Source of the DNA: Shouchella shacheensis
Lineage (GTDB): Bacteria; Bacillota; Bacilli; Bacillales; Bacillaceae_D
NCBI RefSeq assembly: GCF_001484965.1
Contig: NZ_KQ947394.1
Location: 1-64,000, forward strand
Direction: 5' to 3'
Length of the DNA stretch: 64,000 nt
Part shown: piece after piece, positions 7,653-15,956 of the stretch
Numbering within the stretch: position 1 is the stretch's first letter
Layout of the letters: each line of letters opens with the position of its first letter
Notes under the pieces: generated by a model
The model's database searches: none
The model's input: the letters and a program-made list of their open reading frames with translations, nothing else
Told to the model about the DNA's origin: nothing
Made by a program: the position numbers and the translations under genes

Positions 7653-8735
7653 ATGAAGGAGAAACGACCTGTAGTCGTGCTAACTGGCACCAATACCCCT
7701 ATGGAGCAGAATTTGATCGACCGATTATCCGAATTCTCGGACGTCACCTCCTTGGTTCAAAACGCTGATCAAAAAGAAAACGCCGAGCACCATACAGCAC
7801 ACCCTTGTGACTTATTTTCCCTGCAGGAGACGCAGAAAGCTCTCGAAGGTGCTGATTATGCCATTTATATCCACTCACCTGCAGTGTCTACCGCCCAATT
7901 AACACAGGCGAAAGACAAGGACATCGATATCATTCTTGCGGACAATTTCGCCCGCGCAGCTCGAGATCATAGCATCAAACATATCCTCTATGTAAGCGAC
8001 GCTATTCCCTCAAACGTTTCCAAGCGACAGCGTTCTCGTCGTTTACGAAGTCGACTAGAAGTCGAACGCACACTACAACAATACGGAGTCCCAGCATCGA
8101 CGTTTCAAATGGAGGCAAGCACGGAAGCAAAAAAACCCCCCTTTCCAAGGGTGAAAACGCTCGTCAAGCGGCTAACAACGATCGTACCGCGCCAGTTAGA
8201 AAGTAGGAATGATGGCATGAGCGAAAACAAAGCAAAGGTAAAAAATGACGTGCGCTCACTCCAGCGCATGCCCTTGCCGCAGGGGACGGATGCCCAGTGG
8301 GTGGCCAGAGAATACCCCAGATGGCTTGCGGACATAGGAAGTCCTCTGCTTCGTGTAGAGATGGACGCCCACAGCAACGTTCAAATCAAACCGTTTTTAC
8401 GGAAATGGACGCTGCTTCAACTGACGTTTTCAACGGAGCAGGGCACGGCAGATCATGCCCTGTTCCACATCACCGGTGGCTTATTCGTCAACGCCCGATC
8501 AAACGACCGCGCTCGTCTAGAATTTAGGGAAATCCCGCAAAGCAGGGAAATCATTATAGCGATTCACGACTACGTGCCCTCCCTCCCTTGGTTTCTCTAT
8601 AAAATCACGCAGGCGAAACTTCATATGTTGGTAATGGTTTTGTTTAAGCTTCATCTGCAGAGACTTATGGGAAAAGTAAAGGGCACTACACGGGGATACG
8701 ACCCTCTGCAAACTTTTTGCGAAGGCAGAGGTTGA
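7653..8735 (+). CDS. NAD(P)-binding Rossmann protein with an unassigned C-terminal domain
   Basis: The first 150 residues of this 360-residue protein resemble atypical short-chain dehydrogenases of the NmrA/NAD(P)H-binding type: VVVLTGTNTPMEQ in place of the usual GxxGxxG, then DYAIYIHSPA and HILYVSDAIP. A basic linker (residues 160-210) leads to a C-terminal domain ending in an amphipathic stretch (PSLPWFLYKITQAKL) that was not recognised. The start at 7653 follows GAGGAG at good spacing; a TTG 10 codons upstream is less likely. A redox or sensing role is only a guess. Confidence 0.65.
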   Translation: MKEKRPVVVLTGTNTPMEQNLIDRLSEFSDVTSLVQNADQKENAEHHTAHPCDLFSLQETQKALEGADYAIYIHSPAVSTAQLTQAKDKDIDIILADNFARAARDHSIKHILYVSDAIPSNVSKRQRSRRLRSRLEVERTLQQYGVPASTFQMEASTEAKKPPFPRVKTLVKRLTTIVPRQLESRNDGMSENKAKVKNDVRSLQRMPLPQGTDAQWVAREYPRWLADIGSPLLRVEMDAHSNVQIKPFLRKWTLLQLTFSTEQGTADHALFHITGGLFVNARSNDRARLEFREIPQSREIIIAIHDYVPSLPWFLYKITQAKLHMLVMVLFKLHLQRLMGKVKGTTRGYDPLQTFCEGRG

Positions 8736-8774
8736 TAAGCTATACTAATAGCGATCAAGCCCCAGGAGGAACTC

Positions 8775-9278
8775 ATGATTAGACAAGCCGCCAGTCAAGA
8801 TTTAACAACCATTACAGCGATTGCCAGCAGAGCCACCCGCCTTATGAACGCAGAAGGCAGCGATCAGTGGGACGAGACCTACCCCACGGCCGAGCATTTT
8901 GAGAACGACATCGCTCAAGGTTCCCTCTTTATAAAAGAAGAAGCAGGCACCATTCTAGGGATGATTGCCGTCGACCGGAACTTAGCCCCTGAATTCAAAG
9001 ACGTTTTATGGGAAACAGCGGATGCCTTAGCGGCGACGTTTCACCGCCTCGCCGTCGATCCAAAGGCCAGAAAATCAGGACTCGCCTCTGAACTCATTGG
9101 CTTTGCAGAGAGCTTTGCCATCGAACAGGGACTGCGCTCGATGAAAATTGACACTTACTCTCTCAACGAAAAAGCACAGGCACTGTTTGCACGACTTGAT
9201 TATCACAAAGTGGGCGAGATGTTTTACGAAGGCCGCAAACTCCCATTTTATTGCTATGAAAAAAAGCTGACCGTCTAA
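8775..9278 (+). CDS. GNAT family N-acetyltransferase
   Basis: This 167-residue GNAT protein carries the acetyl-CoA motif LAVDPKARKSGLASELIGFAE and the C-terminal ALFARLDYHKVGEMFYEGR. The ATG follows AGGAGG at ideal spacing. The N-terminal half resembles acetyltransferases that act on small molecules, but the substrate is unknown. The end of the gene overlaps a hairpin that terminates the convergent gene at 9294. Confidence 0.82.
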   Translation: MIRQAASQDLTTITAIASRATRLMNAEGSDQWDETYPTAEHFENDIAQGSLFIKEEAGTILGMIAVDRNLAPEFKDVLWETADALAATFHRLAVDPKARKSGLASELIGFAESFAIEQGLRSMKIDTYSLNEKAQALFARLDYHKVGEMFYEGRKLPFYCYEKKLTV

Positions 9279-9296
9279 CGTTGACGGATCAGCTTA
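9262..9296 (-). terminator. Terminator overlapping two convergent gene ends
   Basis: AAGCTGA-CCGTC (9264-9275) pairs with GACGG-A-TCAGCTT (9283-9295). On the minus strand the stem is followed by seven T. The stop codons of both converging genes lie inside the hairpin. Confidence 0.8.
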
Positions 9297-9713
9297 AGAA
9301 ACTTGTTCATATAGTTTACGGCTCACCATCAGTGAGCACGGGACAATGAGAAGAGCGATTGTAAACAGTTGCGCGAGTCCAGCTACTTGCGCAACATGAA
9401 AGACCTCGTTTGCCAGCAGCAAATATACGCGCATTAAAAGCATGAAGACGGAGCCAAACGCGAGGATCGCCATCATTTTAGGAATGATCACTCTCTGCAC
9501 ACGCCCTTCACGCTCTCGTGCCGGCGTTTCTAAATACTCCTGTACTTTCGCAACCACAAGGAGCGATGCAGGGATCAGCGTCATCATGATGACACTAAGA
9601 GAGAGGAAATCTGTGGCAAGTGTCCATGGAACCACCCAGTTAAACACCGCACGTATCAGTTCAAACAACCCGAGAAAGACCAATGGAAAAATAAATCCAG
9701 ACTTAACCCTCAT
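9294..9713 (-). CDS. Small integral membrane protein, four TM helices
   Basis: This 139-residue protein consists of four hydrophobic segments (about residues 6-25, 33-53, 77-97, 110-130) with short loops and a basic cytoplasmic loop containing ETPAREREGRVQR. No family was recognised. The ATG at 9713 is chosen because GGAGG lies eight bases upstream; a GTG three codons earlier overlaps that site. Confidence 0.65.
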   Translation of the reverse strand: MRVKSGFIFPLVFLGLFELIRAVFNWVVPWTLATDFLSLSVIMMTLIPASLLVVAKVQEYLETPAREREGRVQRVIIPKMMAILAFGSVFMLLMRVYLLLANEVFHVAQVAGLAQLFTIALLIVPCSLMVSRKLYEQVS

Positions 9714-9722
9714 GGTTACCAC

Positions 9723-10070
9723 CTCCCTCCTATCGTACCAAAAAGAGGCGAAGAAAAGATTGACAAAAAACGTACGATTGGTGGATAGCTGCTTATGCCG
9801 TTGAGGTCGAAATCTCGTCAGCTCACTGCCTACATCATTCGCTAAGGTCTATCTATCCATACAACCTCAAACCCACGACCAACAAGGGTTCTTTGGATAC
9901 CCCAATCGGCTGCCCGAAAATATAGCTAATAGCACTATGTTTTTTGAAACGGTTACATTAGCTTTCAAATAATCACACCTCTTCTATTGGGGAAAAGTCT
10001 AATTAATTCAACTCCAATTATAACGGTATCCCCAATTTAACCCTAATATGCAAAGACGGGCGCTGTGTCT
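9723..10070. other. Intergenic region without a recognisable gene
   Basis: This AT-rich stretch has no convincing reading frame. It contains loose inverted repeats (ATTGGGGA 9986-9993 with TCCCCAAT 10029-10036; AGCTAAT with ATTAGCT around 9925-9963). It borders the IS relic and is probably decayed mobile-element sequence. Confidence 0.4.
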
Positions 10071-10073
10071 TAT

Positions 10074-10274
10074 TCAATTCTTGCGCCTCGATGATTGAAT
10101 AAGGTTAACCCCTTTGTGACTGATTTCTTTCAGCTTTTGTTGTAAATATTCTTCTGATTTTCCTTTAGGGATAGTGAGAGTTTCCCAATTCTCATCTTTT
10201 ATTTGTTTCCCAATATAAACGATTTGCCCTATAAACTGCATGACTGCTTTTCTTGTAGCCGTCCATACTTTCAC
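10074..10274 (-). pseudogene. Doubtful 66-residue frame overlapping a transposase relic
   Basis: The frame starts at GTG and reads through the region where, in another frame, a transposase N-terminus begins (ATG at 10266). The C-terminal part (with WETLTIPKGKSEEYLQQKL) has plausible protein composition, but no family was recognised. It is most likely a fusion of IS remnant and other decayed sequence. Confidence 0.35.
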
Positions 10275-10345
10275 CTCAGTTCAAGTATGGACTCTTACAT
10301 TCAAGGCTAAAAGCGTATACCGTCTAAAGACGGTGGAGTTAGATC
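10230..10345 (-). mobile_element. IS200/IS605-type relic: end hairpin plus tnpA start
   Basis: On the minus strand an ATG at 10266 with AGGTG upstream encodes MDGYKKSSHAVY, which matches the start of IS200/IS605 TnpA transposases; similarity then stops abruptly. About 50 bp upstream is the palindrome ACCGTCT-AA-AGACGGT (10319-10334), typical of the subterminal hairpin these elements use as an end. The rest of tnpA and any tnpB are missing. Confidence 0.6.
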
Positions 10346-10438
10346 ACGCTTGTGTAACTTAAATCAAAAATAGGCGCAAAGATTTTTCAATTTTCGCGCC
10401 CGATAGCGGCAAGATTCTCTTGATCTTAATGTCTCGAC

Positions 10439-11295
10439 CTATTGCTTTTTCAATTTTTCAATTTCCGTCTCAGATAGTCCTGTCAATTCTGCAACCTTCG
10501 CTATGCTCATGCCGTCTGCAAATAATTTAATGGCTACTTCTTTTTTCTCTTCTGCTTTCCCTTCCTCTCTCCCTTCTTCCTTCCCTTCTACTTTCCCTTC
10601 CCTTCGCGCCTTCCCCAACGCCGAACGTTCATCTAACAGCGACTTTTGGCGCATTTCATACAGTCGACGCATTTCTTTGTCCTGACTTAAAAATTCCAAG
10701 GTAGTCATCGCTTTTTTCAACTCGGGTGTTTCCATCGCTAGTTCCTCCCATTCGTGTGCCTGAATCCCCTTCAAGAATAACAGCCATTTTGTTAATCGAT
10801 CCGATAAATCATAATGTTCCTCACCCAGCTTCCGAAGCTCCATGAAGTGGATTTCAATGTCATTCGTTAAAAGAATATGGGTCGTATCCTCACGCAAATG
10901 AAAAATATTGTGATATTGATGATTATCCACCCTATTGAAGTCCAGAATATTGATCGTTATGGTCTTTTTAAGATCCCGGTATTCTTCTCCTTCCTGCATC
11001 TGTTCTTCATACAGTTTCGCCCAATAATACAGCGTTCGTTCTCCATATCTTGCTTATTGGATAATTGAATTTCAATATTGATTTGTTCTCCTTTGGCGGT
11101 TACCGCTTTTATGTCTAAAACCGACTGTTTATCTTCAAGTGCATCTTTGTCAATATAAGGATTCACAAGGGAGATCGACGTGACCGATTCCGTTAATGCA
11201 TCGTTTAAAAACCGAAGGAGCACATCTTTATTCTCCTCACTTCCAAAAATGCGTTTGAAAACGAAATCAACTTTCGGATCGAGTAAATCCATCAT
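10439..11295 (-). pseudogene. Rpn/PD-(D/E)XK nuclease family transposase-like protein, frameshifted
   Basis: The N-terminal half (LLDPKVDFVFKRIFGSEENK, then VLDIKAVTAKGEQINIEIQL) carries the D...ExQ nuclease signature of the PDDEXK_2/Rpn recombination-promoting nuclease family. The C-terminal half ends in the typical GKxEGxEEGREEGK region followed by a short helix-turn-helix-like tail (GMSIAKVAELTGLSETEIEKL). The halves are in different frames; adding one base in the A run at about 11036-11041 restores DME-x-RTLYYWAKLYEEQMQ and a protein of about 285 residues. The total length is one base short of a multiple of three. It is either a recent pseudogene or a base-calling error. Confidence 0.8.
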
Positions 11296-11560
11296 TTTCT
11301 CCTCATTTCAAATAGTTTGCATATATTATAACATGAAGTCGTTTTTCTTACATCAAGGCTCCTCTTTTCCCAACTAGATGAATCCCCCTTAATCACGATG
11401 GCTATGGGGTTCTCATTGGCGCTGCACATGCCCCATTCTCGCATCGTTTTCTTGGGCCATCGAAAAGCCTACCTGAAACACTTGTTTGTAACAGTGGAAC
11501 CCCACGCTTAAAACAGCGGCGGCTGCTTTTGTATGGTCTGGTTTTGTTTTGTATTATTTA
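11296..11560. other. Gap between the nuclease gene and the phage-gene remnant
   Basis: No convincing gene was seen. The low-GC stretch just upstream of the nuclease start is probably its promoter region; the rest is likely decayed accessory DNA. Confidence 0.35.
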
Positions 11561-11690
11561 ACTAATGCATGCATATCTCCGTGCATTTCTCCATGCACTT
11601 CTCCATGCGAATGTCTTGCGCATCTCCATGCGTTTCACCATACACTTTATCGTGCACTTCTCTGTGCGAATCTCCATGCAGTTGCTCTAG
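11561..11690 (-). repeat. Degenerate 12-bp iteron-like repeats
   Basis: On the minus strand the unit is close to CATGGAGAAGTG and recurs about ten times with drift. It encodes (His-Gly-Glu/Asp-x) repeats in two frames: LHGDSHREVH then, after a shift, SHGEVHGEMHGDMH. Such in-frame repeats within DnaD-like phage replication genes usually serve as origin iterons. The upstream domain is at 11756-12076. Confidence 0.6.
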
Positions 11691-11755
11691 CGCTTTATGC
11701 AGAAATCCTGAGATTTATTTGGATGAGTCTTTCTTGCTTGTCCAATGAATTTATT

Positions 11756-12076
11756 TTATACCTCTGAGGAATTTTCTTGGGGGGTGGTCGAGTAATCTGT
11801 AAGCAAGGAATGAATTTCGTAGACCGCTGCTTTGCCTCGACGACTATAAAAAGTGATGTAGCCCTTCTTGACTAACTCTCGGCGGGCTTTGAAAACTTGA
11901 TCTTCCGTAAGCCCTGTCTTAAAACAAAGCACAGCAGCAGCTACGGAAAATTGCTTCATCCAACCTGTTTTGTTGCAAACATCCATTAATGCATACCAAA
12001 GAACAGTCGCTTTGGGACTACGTGGATCAGTCTCCTGCCGTACATGAAGTGCGTTCATTTCAGCTATGTAGTTCAT
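11756..12076 (-). pseudogene. Remnant of phage DnaD-like replication protein, N-terminal winged-helix domain
   Basis: The 106-residue frame matches the N-terminal winged helix of phage replication initiators: MNYIAEMNAL, ATVLWYALMDVCNKTGW, FSVAAAVLCFKTGLTEDQVFKARRELVKKGYI. These proteins normally continue into a repeat region and a DnaD C-terminal domain. Here a stop occurs after ENSSEV, and the expected His-Gly repeats follow downstream at 11561-11690, broken by further stops. The start at 12076 has AAAGGAGG seven bases upstream. The truncated product could still bind DNA, but the gene as a whole is decayed. Confidence 0.65.
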
Positions 12077-12082
12077 CTTCAT

Positions 12083-12428
12083 CCTCCTTTAAATTTCCAT
12101 TTATTTGCAAAAACATTTCTCATTACCCTCCTCATTTTATAAATAGAATTAGAGGCTTGCAATAGATTTTAAAATATTCCCAATTTAAATTAAGAAAGAA
12201 AAGTTCTAGTATGTTTCCCCTCCCCTTTTCTCAATTCAATCCTCTGTTTTCCCCACTTGGCTTCTTTAGACCATGGCGGTCGAGGGGGAATGCCTAGTGG
12301 AAGGGATGTATAGGTAGGATTGAAGCCGGTAAAAGAAGGAAAAGACATGTAATCGCAAGAGGTTGCAATCGGCAGGTAAAACGTTAAAAAGTGAATAAAA
12401 AGACCTCTGTTTTATTATTCGCTCATTA
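12083..12428. other. Intergenic region, nothing recognised
   Basis: The stretch is AT-rich near 12100-12200 and mixed beyond. No reading frame with a ribosome site and no RNA structure was recognised. It marks the right edge of the decayed accessory patch. Confidence 0.35.
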
Positions 12429-12430
12429 AG

Positions 12431-12462
12431 AAGCCCCAGACATTACTTCAATGCCTGGGGCT
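12431..12462 (-). terminator. Hairpin after the 117-residue gene
   Basis: AAGCCCCAGACAT pairs with ATGCCTGGGGCTT (12451-12462) immediately downstream of the minus-strand gene that ends at 12473. There is only a weak T tract. Confidence 0.6.
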
Positions 12463-12472
12463 TCTCCTTCAA

Positions 12473-12826
12473 TTAATGCTTATTCTCAATACTGCTCATA
12501 TCCAGCTTATAGCTGCCTTCTTCTTCCTCTTCCGGCTTCTTCGCGCTAAAGAGCGTGTCCTTGTTGATGTTCAGCTTTTCAGCTGCGCGATCAAAGTACG
12601 GGTCAATTAGTTTTGTGTCTTCGTTGAGGACAAATTCAAGCGTGTTGATCTGCGTGCGCAGCTTTTGCATCGTACGATCTAAATAAATGTACACTTGCTG
12701 GTCATGCTGGTCGAGCTCTTTGAAACTTTTCTCATCGACTTGCATTTCTTTTACCTTATTGACGCATTTGCCGAGTTCTTCTCGAAGCACATTGCGCTGT
12801 TGTTTTACAATCGCGACATCTCTCAT
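12473..12826 (-). CDS. Hypothetical coiled-coil cytoplasmic protein
   Basis: This 117-residue protein is highly charged and probably mostly helical: heptad-like leucine/isoleucine spacing through VKQQRNVLREELGKCVNKVK and TMQKLRTQINTLEFVL. It ends with an acidic run (PEEEEEG). No signal peptide or membrane segment is seen, and the family was not recognised. It may be co-transcribed with the membrane protein upstream at 12968. Confidence 0.6.
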   Translation of the reverse strand: MRDVAIVKQQRNVLREELGKCVNKVKEMQVDEKSFKELDQHDQQVYIYLDRTMQKLRTQINTLEFVLNEDTKLIDPYFDRAAEKLNINKDTLFSAKKPEEEEEGSYKLDMSSIENKH

Positions 12827-12967
12827 TCTCTATTCATCCTTTCCACTACTTGTCTTCTATGTAAGTATATCTTTTTTCAAGTACTTTTTACAGCTACTAC
12901 GGGCTATTTCTTTCCGATTCTTTCAAAAAAACTGCTGGCGCATGCTTTAAGGATAAGCATTTCCTGC

Positions 12968-13465
12968 TCACCCTTTCTTCCTTTTGATCGGCGGGTAAAT
13001 CAACACCGTCTTTATGAGCACAACAAGCATAAACAGAGTGCTCAGACCCACCCACCCCTCCATAAATTCCCACTGAACCATGACTAACCATCCATACCCA
13101 ACTAACGGAAGTGTTGCCGCAAACAACGTGATTTTCCAGATCATTAAATACGTGAGCTTTCGATGTAAACACAGACTGACAACATAAATGACCGCAGTTA
13201 GAATCGAAAGCACCGCTAAGACCGCCAACACAAACAGCGGGTAGAAGATAAGGAGAAAATACAGGACAAACAAAAAAACCGGAAGCTCCGACAAGGGACC
13301 GACAGACTCCAAAAACATCTGTGCTCCAAGTGGGATACTCACCACAAACAGCAAGAGGCATAGATAGAAAAAAGGCCCTGCGACTCTTTTGCGATTTAAC
13401 ACGAATACAGCTTTTCGCTGTGGCAGCTTTACACTCAATCCAAGCATATAAAAAAAAGATTTCAT
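12968..13465 (-). CDS. Putative four-TM membrane protein (Yip1/DUF1189-like topology)
   Basis: This 165-residue protein has a short cytoplasmic N-terminus and four hydrophobic segments (about residues 31-50, 63-95 as a long pair, 107-125, 136-156), ending in a basic tail PPIKRKKG. The opening MKSFFYMLGLSVKLPQ is reminiscent of DUF1189/Yip1-like proteins, but assignment is uncertain. It faces the mgtE regulatory region and is transcribed away from it. Confidence 0.6.
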   Translation of the reverse strand: MKSFFYMLGLSVKLPQRKAVFVLNRKRVAGPFFYLCLLLFVVSIPLGAQMFLESVGPLSELPVFLFVLYFLLIFYPLFVLAVLAVLSILTAVIYVVSLCLHRKLTYLMIWKITLFAATLPLVGYGWLVMVQWEFMEGWVGLSTLFMLVVLIKTVLIYPPIKRKKG

Positions 13466-13576
13466 GATTTAAACCCTTTCTAGAAACACATCGACGATTT
13501 CACCCATAGTATACACTAGATTGGGTCACGACGACCTCTTTTGTTGCCACGGTTCAAAGAGATCCCCTTCGCCCCA

Positions 13577-13605
13577 TTGACATCGGAGGCGCTCCCCTGT
13601 AAAGT
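13577..13605 (+). promoter_or_regulatory. Sigma-A promoter of the mgtE leader
   Basis: -35 TTGACA (13577-13582), 17-bp spacer, -10 TAAAGT (13600-13605), placed about 25 bp before the first conserved bases of the M-box. Confidence 0.7.
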
Positions 13606-13627
13606 GGATCATGCAGTTGTCTTATAT

Positions 13628-13782
13628 TCCTCGTTAGGTGAGGCTCCTGTGCAGGAGAGACGCTACTACCCAAAAATGTCCAAAGACGCCAATGGGTCAA
13701 CAGAAACCATCGACATAAGGTGGTTTTTAATGTAGCTGGCTACGCCTATGCCGCACAGTGCTAAAGCTCTACGAATGGAGGC
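13628..13782 (+). promoter_or_regulatory. M-box (ykoK leader) magnesium riboswitch
   Basis: The conserved M-box core is present: CGTTAGGTGAGGCTCCT, GCTACTACCCAAAAATGTCC, GACGCCAATGGGTCAACAGA, CATCGACATAAGGTG and the 3' segment GTGCTAAAGCTCTACGA. M-box RNAs sense Mg2+ and, when bound, favour a terminator. It precedes mgtE on the same strand, the expected target. Confidence 0.95.
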
Positions 13783-13788
13783 GCCACG

Positions 13789-13815
13789 AAGCGTGTGTCC
13801 TGACACACTTTTTTT
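13789..13815 (+). terminator. Expression-platform terminator 1 of the M-box
   Basis: GTGTGT (13793-13798) pairs with ACACAC (13803-13808), followed by seven T. It lies directly after the aptamer, as expected for Mg2+-dependent attenuation. Confidence 0.8.
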
Positions 13816-13827
13816 CGCATGTGTTTG

Positions 13828-13853
13828 CACCTCCACGGACGGGGGTGTTTTTT
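13828..13853 (+). terminator. Second terminator after the M-box
   Basis: CACCTCC (13828-13834) pairs with GGGGGTG (13841-13847), followed by six T. A second terminator so close to the first would tighten shut-off. A further short hairpin, CGTTTGT with ACAAACG, follows at about 13855-13877. Confidence 0.75.
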
Positions 13854-13904
13854 GCGTTTGTCGCCTTTACACAAACGGGTTTCTATAATAGGAGGTGGTG
13901 TGGG

Positions 13905-14012
13905 ATGGATAGCCTTCCCAATCAGAGGCCGTTCACAAAATCGGGTATAGTAGATAGAAGCATCTTTCGAGGAGGGTATTTGTTCTGCGCCAGCATGCCT
14001 CTTACAGAATAA
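13905..14012 (+). CDS. Possible leader peptide upstream of mgtE, 35 residues
   Basis: ATG at 13905 is preceded by a strong AGGAGGTG. The peptide has no recognisable domain, contains two prolines near the start and ends 31 bp before the mgtE start. It lies after the riboswitch terminators, so it would be translated only when mgtE is transcribed. It could be a coupling or leader ORF, or chance. Confidence 0.4.
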   Translation: MDSLPNQRPFTKSGIVDRSIFRGGYLFCASMPLTE

Positions 14013-14043
14013 ATAGACTCTCTTCTTAAAGGAGGAGTCACAC

Positions 14044-15411
14044 ATGGATAAACTCAACGATAAAAAACGAAACCAATACAAAGAACACGTCGTCAAGTAT
14101 TTAGTAGACCGTAATCTCAGAGCGTTTAGAGAAACGTTTCTTGAGCTGCATCCTACAGATCAAGTGGAACTGTTTGAGTCAATGGATCATCCTCAGCGAA
14201 AGCAGGTGCTGCTCTTTTTAAGCCCTGAAGAGTTTTCGGATGTTTTCCAAGGGCTTGATATCGAGGAACAGTCAGAGGTTTATCACCTGCTTAGCTTTCA
14301 ATACGCCGTTTCGATGTTTAACTTTATGTCTGCCGATGACGTGGCCGATTTTCTCGCTGAAATCGAAGTGGATAACGCGGATGAGATTCTCGATTCGATG
14401 GACCAAGAGGAAGCGAAAGAAGTCATTGAACTGATGGCCTATGAACCGAAAACGGCAGGGGCCATCATGACAAAAGAATTTATAAGCGTCTCGATTTCCT
14501 CTCAGGCAAAAGAAGTGATTAAAGAACTTCGTGAAACCGCACCTGAAGCTGAAACGATCTATTACCTGTATGTGGTGGATACGAATCAAAAACTGGCCGG
14601 CGTTGTTTCCTTGAGAGACTTAATCATTGCCGAGCCTGACGTAACGATTGAAGACATTATGAGCACGCAAGTTGTTTCCGTCGCAGAGGATGCGGATCAG
14701 GAAGATGTGGCACGACTCATTGGTGAATATGACTTTCTAGCGGTGCCGGTTGTTACTCCAGAGGGGCTGCTCGTAGGGATTATCACCGTCGATGACGTCA
14801 TTGATGTGCTTGAAGAAGAGACCACTGAAGACTTTGGCGAATTCACGGCATCCAAAGGCACCACAGACGTCTCGCTCACTGCTTTTACAGCAGCAAAAAA
14901 ACGGGCACCTTGGATTATCTTGTTAATGTTTTTTGGACTGATTACCGCCAATATTATTGGGCAATTTGAGGAAACGCTTGAGCAAATCGTCCTGCTCGCG
15001 GCCTTTATGCCTCTCATTATGGGGACCGCAGGAAACACGGGGACTCAATCTCTCGCCGTTGCCGTTCGCGGGCTTGCGACGGGTTCGATTGAGAAAAATG
15101 GCGTCTGGAGAATTGTGAAGCGCGAGTTAGGAACCGGACTGATGCTTGGCGTCGTCTGCATGATCGTGTTGATGGGCATTATCACTGTTTTCTACGAAAA
15201 CAATTGGATACTGGCCTTTATCGTTGGGATCTCTCTCTTTCTTGCTTTAAGCATGGCGGCTGTTATCGGGGCGATCGTGCCTCTCATCATCAATAAATTC
15301 AAAATTGACCCCGCTGTCGCTTCTGGCCCGTTTATCACCACGTTAAATGATATTCTTGGCCTACTGATTTACTTCTCAGTCGCGACGATGATGCTTGATA
15401 ATTTGGTCTGA
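14044..15411 (+). CDS. mgtE: Magnesium transporter MgtE
   Basis: The 455-residue protein has the full MgtE architecture: a helical N domain (residues 1-130), two CBS domains (about 135-255, with VVSLRDLIIAEPD and VGIITVDDVIDVLEEE), a linking helix and five TM helices. The pore-forming PLIMGTAGNTGTQSLAVAVRG matches the conserved Mg2+ site region. The N and CBS domains bind Mg2+ and close the channel when it is plentiful. Expression is also gated by the upstream M-box, giving control at both RNA and protein level. Ribosome site AAAGGAGGAG. Confidence 0.96.
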   Translation: MDKLNDKKRNQYKEHVVKYLVDRNLRAFRETFLELHPTDQVELFESMDHPQRKQVLLFLSPEEFSDVFQGLDIEEQSEVYHLLSFQYAVSMFNFMSADDVADFLAEIEVDNADEILDSMDQEEAKEVIELMAYEPKTAGAIMTKEFISVSISSQAKEVIKELRETAPEAETIYYLYVVDTNQKLAGVVSLRDLIIAEPDVTIEDIMSTQVVSVAEDADQEDVARLIGEYDFLAVPVVTPEGLLVGIITVDDVIDVLEEETTEDFGEFTASKGTTDVSLTAFTAAKKRAPWIILLMFFGLITANIIGQFEETLEQIVLLAAFMPLIMGTAGNTGTQSLAVAVRGLATGSIEKNGVWRIVKRELGTGLMLGVVCMIVLMGIITVFYENNWILAFIVGISLFLALSMAAVIGAIVPLIINKFKIDPAVASGPFITTLNDILGLLIYFSVATMMLDNLV

Positions 15412-15416
15412 ACTGG

Positions 15417-15452
15417 AAAACGATCTCTGCCCGGGGGAGATCGTTTTTTATT
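15417..15452 (+). terminator. Terminator of mgtE
   Basis: AACGATCTC pairs with GGAGATCGTT, followed by a T run. Confidence 0.85.
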
Positions 15453-15540
15453 TTTCGCTCACCTTATCTTGTGACATCCCCCTCTTGCGTGAGAGGCAGA
15501 AGCAAAGGGGGAAGGACAACCTCCACTCTTGGAGTAATTA

Positions 15541-15571
15541 CAAAAACCACGCGAGCGCCCCCGCGTGGTTC
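15541..15571 (-). terminator. Terminator of the GlsB-like gene
   Basis: AACCACGCG (15545-15553) pairs with CGCGTGGTT (15562-15570); T5 follows on the minus strand. Confidence 0.8.
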
Positions 15572-15575
15572 TGCT

Positions 15576-15824
15576 TTACACTTTCGATGTTCGTAAAATC
15601 GCGCTGACGATCAAAACAAGAATGATCGCACCTAGCAAGGCAGGAATAATATGAAAACCACCAAGCTGCGGCCCGACGCTCCCAAGCAACCATGTTCCTA
15701 GGTTGGCTCCTATTAAGCCCGCAATAATATTTCCGATAATGCCAAAGGGAACCCCTCGCCCTGTAATCGCGCCCGCAGCCCAACCAATCAATCCACCGAC
15801 AATGATCGTGATTAAAATTGACAT
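15576..15824 (-). CDS. GlsB/YeaQ/YmgE family stress-response membrane protein
   Basis: This 82-residue protein consists of three glycine-rich TM helices with the family pattern GGLIGWAAGAITGRG and GIIGNIIAGLIGANLG (transglycosylase-associated protein family). These small inner-membrane proteins are often induced by general stress, but their biochemical role is not established. The start at 15824 follows AAGGAGG; an upstream in-frame ATG would overlap that site. It is a single-gene unit with its own terminator. Confidence 0.88.
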   Translation of the reverse strand: MSILITIIVGGLIGWAAGAITGRGVPFGIIGNIIAGLIGANLGTWLLGSVGPQLGGFHIIPALLGAIILVLIVSAILRTSKV

Positions 15825-15956
15825 ATCCTCTACCTCCTTATTTGTGACTCTTTCGGTACAAGATATGCTTGGACTCACATCGTTATGTGCAAGTACTCCT
15901 GGTTCACCACACTTCTTGTCAAGCAGCGATGGACAGTAGCGCAGGCGTAGGTTTTT

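Noticed and set aside
11549-11767. 72-residue plus-strand frame across the iteron-like repeats
   Set aside because: It is antisense to the phage-gene remnant and has no ribosome site; the repeats are explained on the minus strand.
6112-13545. A shared 17-mer (ACGACCTCTTTTGTTGC) at the ilvE end and upstream of the mgtE promoter
   Set aside because: One short match without extension; probably chance or a trivial relic.
13541-13735. Plus-strand reading frame of about 64 residues through the mgtE leader
   Set aside because: The sequence is the M-box riboswitch, and the frame has no ribosome site.
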